A stretch of DNA of 39,590 nucleotides from CAISGS01 sp044346445 (lineage in GTDB: Bacteria > Pseudomonadota > Alphaproteobacteria > Caulobacterales > Caulobacteraceae), in assembly GCA_044346445.1 (NCBI GenBank), contig JBIIZD010000008.1:1-39590 (forward strand), written 5' to 3'. A program made the translations under genes and the position numbers. Positions 25,320 to 33,500 of this stretch are shown here, piece by piece (position 1 is the stretch's first letter; each line of letters starts with the position of its first letter). Under the pieces are notes generated by a model. The model saw only the letters and a program-made list of their open reading frames with translations, did no database searches and had not been told where the DNA came from.

Positions 25320-25346
25320 TTAGCAGCCGAGGCCCCCGAGTGCTAA
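25320..25346 (-). promoter_or_regulatory. CIRCE-like operator (HrcA site) of groESL
   Basis: TTAGCAGCC and GAGTGCTAA are separated by exactly nine bases, the CIRCE layout (TTAGCACTC-N9-GAGTGCTAA). One half-site is perfect; the other departs at two bases. It lies just downstream of the candidate promoter and 59 bases before groES. HrcA would be encoded elsewhere. Confidence 0.82.
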
Positions 25347-25356
25347 CAGGGCTCAG

Positions 25357-25383
25357 GTATGGAGGCGCGGGCCTCAAGTCAAG
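25357..25383 (-). promoter_or_regulatory. Candidate groESL promoter, sigma-32-like
   Basis: On the minus strand CTTGACTT (25376-25383) is followed by CTCCATAC (25357-25364), resembling the heat-shock sigma pattern CTTGA and CCCCAT; a vegetative -35 (TTGACT) is embedded. It sits 10 bases upstream of the CIRCE element, so sigma-32 and HrcA control could overlap. Confidence 0.5.
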
Positions 25384-25528
25384 GGCGCAAGGGGGCAATC
25401 GGGACCAATTAATTTTGTTCCATGGGTCACACTAAAGATTATTCGCCCGCAACAGCGCGCTCAGTCTTGGCCTTGGGCGGGCTAGGGGCCATATCATTGA
25501 TCATAATGAGACCTTTGGGGGACCGATC

Positions 25529-25957
25529 TTGACCAGTTTGCACATGAGCCTGTTTTTGGCCGTGATTGCCTGCTTGATGGGGGCAGGGCTGGGGGCTCTG
25601 GCCCTGCTACGCCCCGGGCGGGTCTTGACCATGGTTGGCCTGTCCTTGCGCGAAGGCGTTGCCCACAGTGTCTCAGAGGTGCGTGCCACCTATGGCGGCC
25701 TGTTCTTTGTCTCGCATTCGGGAACCGCCCTGGCGCTGGCCCTGTCGCCCAAGATCGGTGCCTGCATGGCCGCAGCCCTTGGACTGGCCTGGTCAGGTGC
25801 AGCCTTTGGCCGGGTTATCTCCATGATGACAGATCGGACGGTAAGCCGTTTCAATCTGGGGGCCACGGGCTTTGAAGCCTTGATGGGCCTGACACTGGCC
25901 ACCCCGCTCTGGGCCTATATGCGCCTGATCCGCCAGACCTTTAACGGAGTCGTCTAG
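25529..25957 (+). CDS. Small integral membrane protein, DUF4345-like
   Basis: 142 residues from a TTG at 25529, preceded at six bases by GGGGGA; an ATG at 25544 would be 21 bases away from it. Four hydrophobic segments are visible (about 5-25, 52-70, 76-92, 108-128), and the middle carries VRATYGGLF, the phrase that marks DUF4345-type four-helix proteins. No enzymatic residues stand out and the role is unknown. The 140 bases upstream, after the groESL promoter, contain no other gene. Its stop lies six bases before the -35 box of the AbrB/Doc module, so it is not part of that module. Confidence 0.7.
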   Translation: MTSLHMSLFLAVIACLMGAGLGALALLRPGRVLTMVGLSLREGVAHSVSEVRATYGGLFFVSHSGTALALALSPKIGACMAAALGLAWSGAAFGRVISMMTDRTVSRFNLGATGFEALMGLTLATPLWAYMRLIRQTFNGVV

Positions 25958-25963
25958 CGCCGG

Positions 25964-25992
25964 TTGACGGTGTGGCAAGGGCGCGGTATGTT
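25964..25992 (+). promoter_or_regulatory. Sigma-70 promoter of the AbrB/Doc module
   Basis: TTGACG (25964-25969), 17 bases, TATGTT (25987-25992). Each box matches the consensus closely and the spacing is ideal. It lies 27 bases before the antitoxin start codon. Confidence 0.7.
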
Positions 25993-26000
25993 CGTACATC

Positions 26001-26010
26001 CGTTATAACG
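26001..26010. promoter_or_regulatory. Palindromic operator candidate of the AbrB/Doc module
   Basis: CGTTATAACG is a perfect palindrome between the -10 box and the antitoxin ribosome binding site. A second dyad, ATGT-TCGT-ACAT (25988-25999), overlaps the -10 box. Both suit self-repression by the antitoxin. Confidence 0.5.
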
Positions 26011-26019
26011 AGGCCCGTC

Positions 26020-26244
26020 ATGATCCAGCTTAAACTCACCAAGGTCGGCAATTCGGTGGGCGTGATTTTGCCCAAGGAATTGCTTGCTCAATTGAAGGTC
26101 GGCCTCGGTGACTCCCTGTTTTGCAGCGAGGTGCCCGATGGTGTGAGGATGACCGCCTTTGATCAGGGGGTGGCAGACGATCTGAATCTGGCCGAGGACA
26201 TTATGCGGTCGCGCCGTAATGTGCTGAGGGCCTTGGCGAAATGA
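26020..26244 (+). CDS. AbrB/MazE-family antitoxin of a Doc toxin
   Basis: 74 residues from the ATG at 26020 (GAGG seven bases before). The N-terminal swapped-hairpin AbrB fold is clear in IQLKLTKVGNSVGVILPKELLAQLKVGLGDSL (split around residues 2-33), and the C-terminal tail (DQGVADDLNLAEDIMRSRRNVLRALAK) is the part expected to bind the toxin. It should block the Doc toxin and, with it, repress the promoter just upstream. It overlaps the toxin gene by four bases (ATGA at 26241-26244). Pairing of an AbrB fold, rather than a Phd fold, with Doc is an alternative known arrangement. Confidence 0.9.
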   Translation: MIQLKLTKVGNSVGVILPKELLAQLKVGLGDSLFCSEVPDGVRMTAFDQGVADDLNLAEDIMRSRRNVLRALAK

Positions 26245-26639
26245 CCGATCCCAATTGGGTCTCGGCCAAGGTTGCTCTTGCGATCCATAGCGCCCAGCTC
26301 GCAGAACATGGCGGCGCGGACGGCGTGAGGGATATTGGCCTGTTAGAGTCGGCCATGGCCCGGCCTCAAAACCTGTTTGCTTTTGGTAGCCCCGACCTGG
26401 CGGATATGGCGGCGGCCTATGGGTTTGGCATTGCTAGGAATCACCCGTTTGCCGATGGTAATAAGCGCACCGCCTTTGTGGTCTGCTTGCTGTTTTTGGC
26501 CAAGAACGGTTTGGATTTGATCGCTGAGGATGTCGAATGTATTCGCACCTTCTGGTCCCTCGCCGCCGGTGAGGTGACTGAGCCAGACCTTGCCGCCTGG
26601 ATACGCGCCAATAGCGCGCCGCGCGCCGCTGCAAAATGA
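26241..26639 (+). CDS. doc: Death-on-curing (Fic-fold) toxin
   Basis: 132 residues. The Fic/Doc active-site motif reads HPFADGNKRTA (His68 to Ala78), preceded by the helix LADMAAAYGFGIARN and the N-terminal segment GVRDIGLLESAMARPQ typical of Doc. In Doc of phage P1 this fold transfers phosphate to elongation factor Tu and halts translation; the same reaction is expected because the motif has Asp72 and Lys75 rather than the AMP-transferring Fic wording. It is translated with the AbrB-type antitoxin. A terminator begins one base after its stop codon. The module is complete and shows no damage. Confidence 0.93.
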   Translation: MTDPNWVSAKVALAIHSAQLAEHGGADGVRDIGLLESAMARPQNLFAFGSPDLADMAAAYGFGIARNHPFADGNKRTAFVVCLLFLAKNGLDLIAEDVECIRTFWSLAAGEVTEPDLAAWIRANSAPRAAAK

Positions 26640-26640
26640 C

Positions 26641-26670
26641 AGAAGGCGGCCCACTGGACCGCCTTCTTTT
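26641..26670 (+). terminator. Rho-independent terminator after doc
   Basis: AGAAGGCGG pairs perfectly with CCGCCTTCT over a nine-base loop, followed by TTT. It closes the toxin-antitoxin operon and separates it from the convergent acyl-CoA dehydrogenase gene. Confidence 0.9.
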
Positions 26671-26692
26671 CTGGACGAAAAAGCCCCAGGCC

Positions 26693-27994
26693 CTAGCGAA
26701 TGCCAGGAACATGCAGGCGGGCTTCTTCGGCGTTTTTATGGCGCGTGACTGCGTCGCCATACTTGCCCATCTCCATCTTGGCGATGGTGCGGCAATGCAC
26801 CTCGTCTGGACCATCGGCTAGGCGCAGGGTGCGGATGCTGGAATACATCTTGGCCAGACCAAAATCGCTGGTCACGCCGCCGCCGCCATGGGCCTGGATG
26901 GCATCGTCAATGATCTTGAGCGCAATGCGCGGGGCTGCGACCTTGATCATGGCAATTTCCAGACGCGCGGACTTATTGCCCGCCTTGTCCATCATGTCGG
27001 CGGCCTTGAGGCAGAGTAGGCGCGACATTTCGATATCGATTCGGGCCTCGGCAATGCGCTGTTCCCAGACCGAGTGTTCGGAAATGTATTTGCCAAACGC
27101 CTTGCGGGTCATGAGCCGCTTGCACATCTTTTCCAGCGCCACCTCGGCCACGCCAATCGTGCGCATGCAGTGGTGAATACGGCCTGGGCCAAGCCGCCCC
27201 TGGGCAATCTCAAACCCGCGGCCTTCGCCGAGCAGCAGATGATCAACTGGCACCCGTACATTATTGAGCCGAACCTCGGCATGGCCATGCGGGGCGTCGT
27301 CATAGCCAAACACCGGCAACATGCGCAAAATCTCTATGCCCGGCGCATCGAGCGGCACCAGAATCTGCGACTGCTGGTTATAGGTATTGGTGCTGGGGTC
27401 GGTCTTGCCCATGACAATCGCCACCTTGCAGCGCGGATCGCCCAGGCCTGAGGACCACCATTTGGTGCCATTGATCACATAGTCATCACCGTCACGGACA
27501 ACGCTGGTCTCGATATTGGTTGCATCAGACGAGGCCACGGCCGGCTCGGTCATCAGGAAGGCGGAACGGATTTCGCCATTCATCAGGGGGCGCAGCCAAC
27601 GTTCTTTTTGCTCCAGCGTGCCATAGCGCATCAAGACTTCCATGTTGCCGGTATCGGGAGCGGAGCAATTGAACACCTCAGACGCAAAGCCGACCCGGCC
27701 CATGATCTCGGCAATGGTCGAATAGTCCAGATTGCTCAGCGGTGCGCCCTCGAACTCGAATGTGTCATCGACATGGGTCTGGCCACTATGCGGCGGCATG
27801 AACATGTTCCAAAGTCCAGCGGCCTTGGCCTTGGCCTTTAGCGCTTCGACGATGGGAATGACCTTCCAGCGGTCCTGGCCAAAGCCTGCCATCTGGGCTT
27901 CATACACAGGAACCGCAGGGACGATATGCTCGTCCATAAAGTCTGTGACCCGCTTGACCCATTGCTTTTGCGACGGCGAATAATCGAAGTCCAT
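26693..27994 (-). CDS. Acyl-CoA dehydrogenase (ACAD10/11-like)
   Basis: 433 residues from the ATG at 27994, chosen because GGAGG sits five bases upstream; an earlier in-frame ATG at 28021 would add MAALGQEDV. It oxidises an acyl-CoA at the alpha-beta bond with FAD. Visible pieces: SAFLMTEPAVASSDATNIET (FAD/substrate loop, about 154-173), VINGTKWWSSGLGDPRC, MRTIGVAEVALEKM and the C-terminal HGGGGVTSDFGLAKMYSS with RTLRLADGPDEVH. The final phrase is typical of the ACAD10/11-like group of bacteria. The exact chain specificity is unknown. A PsrA-like inverted repeat 43 bases upstream suggests fatty-acid-responsive repression. Confidence 0.93.
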   Translation of the reverse strand: MDFDYSPSQKQWVKRVTDFMDEHIVPAVPVYEAQMAGFGQDRWKVIPIVEALKAKAKAAGLWNMFMPPHSGQTHVDDTFEFEGAPLSNLDYSTIAEIMGRVGFASEVFNCSAPDTGNMEVLMRYGTLEQKERWLRPLMNGEIRSAFLMTEPAVASSDATNIETSVVRDGDDYVINGTKWWSSGLGDPRCKVAIVMGKTDPSTNTYNQQSQILVPLDAPGIEILRMLPVFGYDDAPHGHAEVRLNNVRVPVDHLLLGEGRGFEIAQGRLGPGRIHHCMRTIGVAEVALEKMCKRLMTRKAFGKYISEHSVWEQRIAEARIDIEMSRLLCLKAADMMDKAGNKSARLEIAMIKVAAPRIALKIIDDAIQAHGGGGVTSDFGLAKMYSSIRTLRLADGPDEVHCRTIAKMEMGKYGDAVTRHKNAEEARLHVPGIR

Positions 27995-28036
27995 AACGTC
28001 CTCCTGTCCAAGCGCCGCCAAGGGTGTGCGGCCAAT

Positions 28037-28054
28037 TTCAAACGACTGTTTGAA
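28037..28054 (-). promoter_or_regulatory. Operator candidate of the acyl-CoA dehydrogenase gene (PsrA-like)
   Basis: TTCAAAC and GTTTGAA are perfect inverted arms around GACT. The core CAAAC-N4-GTTTG equals the consensus of PsrA, a TetR-family repressor of beta-oxidation genes in Pseudomonas. It lies between the divergent dehydrogenase and GNAT genes. Confidence 0.55.
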
Positions 28055-28132
28055 TGAGATTGGGCCTAGTTTTCGCCTCGGTCAAGGCTGTCCAGTCTTG
28101 CCAAGCCGCTAAAGGGGCGCGACATATCGGCC

Positions 28133-28717
28133 ATGCTGATCTCGATTAATCCTCTTGAGGCCAAGACCGTCCGGCTCGTTCCCCTGACGCCGGATATGAA
28201 GGCGGCCATGCGCTGGGCGGTCGATTGCGACCCCGAGACCTGGGCGATCATGTCGGTCAAGGCGTGCGCTGACGGCTTTGAGGGCTTTTGGGCCCAAATG
28301 CTGCACGAGCACCAGACCGGCGTCCGTATAGCCTATGCGATTGTTCGCCAGAGCGACGACAAACTGGTCGGGACCAGCAGTTATCTGAATATGCGCCCGG
28401 CCCATGGCGGCCTTGAGATCGGCGCGACCTTCCTGCATCCCCAGGTGCGGGCCGGGGCAACCAATCCCGAGGTTAAGCTCTTATTGCTCGACCACGCCTT
28501 TCGCTGCGGCGCTTTGCGGGCCGAATTTATGGTCGATGTGCGCAATCTGCGCAGTCAGGCGGCCATGGCCAAGCTGGGGGCTGTACGCGAGGGGGTCTTG
28601 CGAAAGCACAAGATCACCTGGACCGGTCATGTGCGAGACACAGCGGTGTTTTCGATCCTCGATAGCGACTGGCCACAGCTTCGCGCCCAGTTGTCCGAGC
28701 GAATCGCCAAGGCCTAG
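28133..28717 (+). CDS. GNAT N-acetyltransferase, RimJ/RimL-like
   Basis: 194 residues. The opening LEAKTVRLVPLTPDM is the usual RimJ/RimL-type beginning, followed by VGTSSYLNMRPAHGGLEIGATFLHPQVRAGATNPEVKLLL (split about 83-122), containing the acetyl-CoA loop in a weakened form, and FRCGALRAEFMVDVRNLRSQAAMAKLGAVREGVLR with the signature 'n..S..a..klGf..eG'. It should transfer an acetyl group to an N-terminus or small molecule; the acceptor is not predictable. AAAGGGG is about 14 bases before the ATG. Its 3' end overlaps that of tadA by four bases. It is divergent from the acyl-CoA dehydrogenase gene. Confidence 0.88.
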   Translation: MLISINPLEAKTVRLVPLTPDMKAAMRWAVDCDPETWAIMSVKACADGFEGFWAQMLHEHQTGVRIAYAIVRQSDDKLVGTSSYLNMRPAHGGLEIGATFLHPQVRAGATNPEVKLLLLDHAFRCGALRAEFMVDVRNLRSQAAMAKLGAVREGVLRKHKITWTGHVRDTAVFSILDSDWPQLRAQLSERIAKA

Positions 28718-29184
28718 GCCTTGGGCTTGCGCCTGGCCTTGAAAAAGCTTTTCAGCAGCGCAGCACTGTCTTGCGCCAATACACCGCCCGTGACCTCTGG
28801 TCGCCAGTGACAGGTCGGGCCTTCGAAAAAGCGCGGCCCGCTGACCACGGCCCCGCCCTTGGCATCGTCAGCCCCGTAAACCAGCCGTCCAATCCGCGCA
28901 TGACTGATTGCGCCTGCGCACATGGCACAGGGCTCTAGCGTCACAACAAGGGTTAGGCCGGTGAGTCGATAATTGCCCAGCTTTTGCGCCGCTGTCCTTA
29001 TGGCCAGGATTTCGGCATGGGCTGTGGGGTCATTTAGGCCAATGGGCTGGTTGTGGGCGGTCGAAATGACCTCTCCAGAGGCAGAATCGATCACAACCGC
29101 GCCGATTGGGGCCTCGCCTGTGTCTGCGGCGGCTTGCGCACAAGCCAAGGCAATGCGCATTGTGCGCTCATCATGGTCAATCAT
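28714..29184 (-). CDS. tadA: tRNA-specific adenosine deaminase
   Basis: 156 residues from the ATG at 29184; an ATG at 29160 is an alternative that would give 148. It deaminates adenosine 34 of tRNA-Arg(ACG) to inosine. The cytidine-deaminase zinc site is complete: His56-Ala-Glu58 (TAHAEILAIR) and Cys86-x-x-Cys89 (EPCAMCAGA). GEAPIGAVV and NQPIGLNDPTAHAE are diagnostic of TadA rather than of other deaminases. Its first 12 bases overlap the start of the divergent rluB gene, so neither gene has a free upstream region. The frame stays open further upstream, but that stretch is antisense to rluB and lacks family resemblance. Confidence 0.95.
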   Translation of the reverse strand: MIDHDERTMRIALACAQAAADTGEAPIGAVVIDSASGEVISTAHNQPIGLNDPTAHAEILAIRTAAQKLGNYRLTGLTLVVTLEPCAMCAGAISHARIGRLVYGADDAKGGAVVSGPRFFEGPTCHWRPEVTGGVLAQDSAALLKSFFKARRKPKA

Positions 29185-30516
29185 ACAGAAGACCCAAAAC
29201 CCTGGGACGTTCTGGGTCAAGGCCCACGTGTTCGCGATCCCGATGAAAACGACACGGACCACCTGTCCGGCGTCGCAGGCGAGCGTGTGGCCAAGGCCCT
29301 GGCCCGGGCCGGTGTCGCCTCGCGCCGCGAGGTCGAGCGGCTGATCGAGGCCGGGCGGGTGCGGGTCAATGGCCAGGTCCTGCTGACCCCAGCGGTCAAG
29401 GTCGCGCCCGACGATATTCTGACCGTGGATGGCGAGGTGGTCGGCGAGGCTGAGCCCACCCGGATGTGGCGCTATCACAAGCCGGTCGGTCTGGTGACGA
29501 CCCATAAGGACCCGCAAGGCCGCCCGACTGTGTTTGAGGCCCTGCCCAAGGAATTGCCGCGCGTAATCTCGGTTGGGCGGCTGGATTTGAACTCCGAAGG
29601 CCTGTTGCTGCTGACCAATGACGGGGCGCTTGCAAGGGCGCTGGAACTGCCGTCTAGCGGCTGGAGCCGGACCTATCGGGTGCGGGCCTATGGCGAGACC
29701 TCACAGTCCAGACTGGATCGGCTCCTGCCCGGACTGACCCTCGAAGGCGTCAAATATGGCCCGATTATCGCCAAGCTGGACAAGGTCAAGGAAGGCACCC
29801 GACACACCAATGTCTGGATCACGGTTACCCTTTCGGAGGGCAAGAACCGTGAAGTTCGCAAGGTGCTGGACTCAATTGGCTTGCAGGTTAATCGCCTGAT
29901 CCGTCTGGCCTATGGCCCGTTCCAGCTTGGCACCTTGCCAGTCGGGGCGGCGGAGGAGATCGGACCGCGCGTCATTCGCGAACAGCTCAGCGCCTATATT
30001 GCCGAGGCCAATCTGCCCCTGGGCTCGGGCGTCGCGCCTGTACCGACCGCTCCAGCTCAGCCGGATCGACGCAATGTGCGGCTAGAAGGCCCAAGGCCAG
30101 AGCCTGCCCCGCGCCGGGCGGTGACGGAACCTGTTGCCTTGAGCGCAGAACGGGTTCCCGATCGCGCTGGCCCGGTCAAGAAAAAGCCCGGCTGGGCCAA
30201 GGCCAAGCCCAAGCTATCGCCGCACAAGCCCCAGGCCCCGCATAAGACTGCGGCTGAAGCCGCCAAGCGCGCACCGGTCAAGCATTACCGCGCCGGTCCC
30301 GCCAAGGGCGCAACCCTGATCGAGCGCAAGCCTGGGACAGGCAAGACGGGGACAGGCAAGCCTGTGGCGGGCAAGCCTGTGACAGGCAAGCCGGGGACTG
30401 CACGGCCCAGTATGCTCAAGGCCGGGGCGGCAAGACCGGCAAAGCCCATGACCCAAAGGCCTGGCAGCAGCGCCAAGCCAAGACCTGGCCCGGCCAAGCG
30501 CGGACCAAGGTCCTAA
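29173..30516 (+). CDS. rluB: 23S rRNA pseudouridine synthase (RluB/RsuA family) with long basic tail
   Basis: 447 residues from the ATG at 29173, the only suitable start before the S4 domain, although without a visible Shine-Dalgarno. An N-terminal S4 RNA-binding domain (GERVAKALARAGVASRREVE, about 40-85) precedes the catalytic domain with the RsuA-family aspartate in SVGRLDLNSEGLLLLTNDG (about 136-150) and the GKNREVRKVLDSIGL signature (about 222-236). It isomerises a uridine in 23S rRNA, most likely position 2605 in E. coli numbering. About 160 residues of Lys/Pro/Ala/Gly-rich sequence follow, with GTGKP/VAGKP/VTGKP pentapeptide repeats. Such tails occur in alphaproteobacterial relatives and probably aid RNA contact. 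Confidence 0.92.
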   Translation: MVNHTEDPKPWDVLGQGPRVRDPDENDTDHLSGVAGERVAKALARAGVASRREVERLIEAGRVRVNGQVLLTPAVKVAPDDILTVDGEVVGEAEPTRMWRYHKPVGLVTTHKDPQGRPTVFEALPKELPRVISVGRLDLNSEGLLLLTNDGALARALELPSSGWSRTYRVRAYGETSQSRLDRLLPGLTLEGVKYGPIIAKLDKVKEGTRHTNVWITVTLSEGKNREVRKVLDSIGLQVNRLIRLAYGPFQLGTLPVGAAEEIGPRVIREQLSAYIAEANLPLGSGVAPVPTAPAQPDRRNVRLEGPRPEPAPRRAVTEPVALSAERVPDRAGPVKKKPGWAKAKPKLSPHKPQAPHKTAAEAAKRAPVKHYRAGPAKGATLIERKPGTGKTGTGKPVAGKPVTGKPGTARPSMLKAGAARPAKPMTQRPGSSAKPRPGPAKRGPRS

Positions 30517-30531
30517 CCTGGCCGTCCAAGC

Positions 30532-33500
30532 CTAGGCCAAGGTCACAATGACCTGATGGACTTGGCCGTCATCGATCAGGCGAATGACCAAGGGCCTTTG
30601 GCCTAGGTCTTGGCCATCCAGTTTTGCATGACCGATGCCGCGCTGCACCCCATCGGGGTTATCGACCCTGATTTCATAAACCGCAGAGCCATGGCGCAGG
30701 ACCATGTCATAGCGCGGCCAGGTTCGCGGTATGCAAGGATCGAGGCTGAAATGATCGCCTTCAATCTTGAGGCCCAGAAGCGATTCAAGACCCGCGCGCT
30801 GCATCCAACCGGCAGAGCCTGTATACCAGGTCCAGCCGCCGCGCCCCCGATGGCCTGAGGCCGAATAGACGTCAGCGGCGACGACATAGGGCTCGACCTT
30901 ATAGCGGTGGCTGTCAATGCGCGTGCGGGCATGATTGATCGGGTTGAGCATCCAAAACAGGGCTGTGGCCTTGTCGCCTTCGCCCAGGGCGGACAGGGCC
31001 ATGACGGACCACATGGCAGCATGGGTGTATTGGCCCCCATTTTCCCGAAGCCCAGGGGGATAGCCAAGAATATAGCCCGGATCCTTGGTGGTGCGATCAA
31101 ACGGCGGGGTCAAGAGCAGGGCCAGACCCTCTTGTGGCAAGATCAGTTCGCGCTCCATCGACGCCATGGCCTCGGCGGCGCGGTCGGCGGGGGCAGCGCC
31201 GGACAGGACCGACCAGGCCTGGGCGATGGAATCGATCCGACATTCTTCATTCGCCGATGAGCCAAGCGGCGTGCCATCATCATACCAGGCGCGGCGATAC
31301 CAGTGCCCGTCCCAGGCATGGGTCTCCATGGCCGCCACAAGCGCAATCTGATGCGCCCTCCAGACCTCTGCCCGGCCTGAATCGCCGCGCGCATCGGCAA
31401 TCTTGGAGAACCGTTCGAGCGCGGCAAACAAGAGCCAGCCGAGCCAGACGCTTTCGCCCTGGCCGCCTTCGCCGACCCTGTTCATGCCGTCATTCCAATC
31501 CCCGCCGCCGATCAGGGGCAGGCCATGGTCGCCGGTCGCAAGACTGGCATCCAGCGCAAGGGCGCAATGGTCATAAAGGCTGGCTATTACGTCTGAGGTT
31601 GTCGGCAGGAAGAACAGATCGCTTTGGTGCGGTTCGAGCAATGGGCCTGCCAGGAAGGATACGGGTTCATCCAGCACGGCGCCATCACCTGTCACCTGCA
31701 CATAGTGCGCCGCGGCAAAGGCCAGCCAAACCCGGTCATCGGAAATCCGGGTTCGGACGCCCTGGCCAGAATGGGGCAGCCACCAGTGCTGGACATCGCC
31801 CTCGACGAACTGGCGACTAGCCGCGCGCAGCAAGTGATCGCGGGTCAGGCTTGGCGCAATCGTGGCCAGGGCCATGCCATCCTGCAACTGGTCACGAAAC
31901 CCATAGGCCCCGCTGGCCTGATAAAAGCCCGCCCGCGCCCAGACCCGGCAGGCCAGGGTCTGATAGGTGAGCCAACCATTGAGCATAATGTCCATGGACC
32001 GGTCCGGGGTCTTGACCTGAACCTTGCCAAGTGTGTCGTCCCAGAACTGGGTGACCTTGGCCAATTCCAGGTCAAGGTCGGCTTGGCGATACTGGCGGAT
32101 CAGGTCCTGGGCCTGGGCTAGATTGTCGGCATCGCCCAGCAAGAAGACAATGTCCAACTGGGCCCCCGGCTCCAGCATCACGGTTTGTTGCAGGGCCGCG
32201 CATGGGTCCAGCCCCGCGCCGGAGCGACCTTGAAGCCCTGTGGTCCGGCTCAGGGCCGCAGGCCAGGCCAAAACACCGTTGCGACCTAGAAATTCGCGCC
32301 GGTCGCAGGTCCATTGGGTTTGGCGCCCCGCCATATCGGCAAAGGCGACGCGTTCGCAAAAGGCAGGATTCCAGGCATTGCGGGCCGTCACGGCGCCTGT
32401 TTGCGTATCCAAGGCTGTGCAGACGAACGGCGCGCTGGCGGCGCGGTTGGAGCCGAGTACCCATTCGACATAGCTGGTGACCGACAAGGTCCGCTTGCGC
32501 TCGCTAAGATTGGTCAGGCGCAGGCGGGCAATCTTGATTGGATCGGACAGGGGCACAAAGCTTAAAAGCTCGGACTCGATGCCATTTGCGGCGTGGTGGA
32601 ACTGGGTATAGCCAAAGCCATGGGCCGCCGAATAGTTGGCGGTCTCGTCACGAATGGGCAGGGCGGTCGGGGTCCAGACCTGGCCGGAAACCTCGTCGCG
32701 AATATAAAACACCTGACCTGGCTTATCGGTGACCGGATCATTCGACCAGGGCGTGATCTGGTGCTCGCGGCTGCTGACAGACCAGGTAAACCCGCCGCCC
32801 TCGGCCGAAACCTGAAAGCCGAAATGCGGATTGGCAATCACATTGATCCAGGCCGCAGGCGTGGACTGTCCAGGACCAAGCAGGGTGACATACTCTTTAC
32901 CCGCCTTGGAAAACCCGCCAATGCCATTGAAATATTCCATGCCTGTGGCAGGACGGAAAATCTGCAATTCGGACATGACGGGCCTGGGCTTGGGACCTGG
33001 CCTTGGTTTGAGGTGCGCACGAGGCGGGGTGCCACGATCGAGCTGGTCGATCAATCGTCCCTTTTCCCCGACCAGTTGAACCCGAGCAATAGAGATGAGC
33101 AGGTCGCGGGCCTGCGGCTCGATCTGGTCGGCGCGCAGGATAAAGACATGGCCCGTCGCTGAGGCTGCACCGATCTGGGGCCGTGATTGGCTGGTCCGGA
33201 CCAGGGTCGTCAAATTGGATTGAAGGTCTTGAATATAGGAGCTGTCTTTTTCGTTGAGGATCACCAGATCGACAAACAGCTGCTTTAGCCGCCAATACTC
33301 CACCGCTTCCAAGGCTTCGCGGACCAGGCCTTGATGCTCGCTGTCCGAGACCCGCACCAACATGATCGGCAGGTCACCCGAAATGCCCAGTCCCCAAAGG
33401 CCAGGCTGCGCGCCCTGTCCAGCCTTGATGACATCCGATGGCGGCCGCAGCATAGGATTGGCATAGAGCATGTGGGCGGCAAGCCGCTGATATTGGCGCG

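Noticed and set aside
29053..29172. A longer rluB protein beginning at 29053
   Set aside because: The added residues are antisense to tadA and do not resemble the family; the S4 domain begins well after the ATG at 29173.
29185..29517. A longer tadA protein beginning at 29517
   Set aside because: The extension is antisense to the rluB S4 domain and TadA proteins normally begin shortly before the GEAPIGAV segment.
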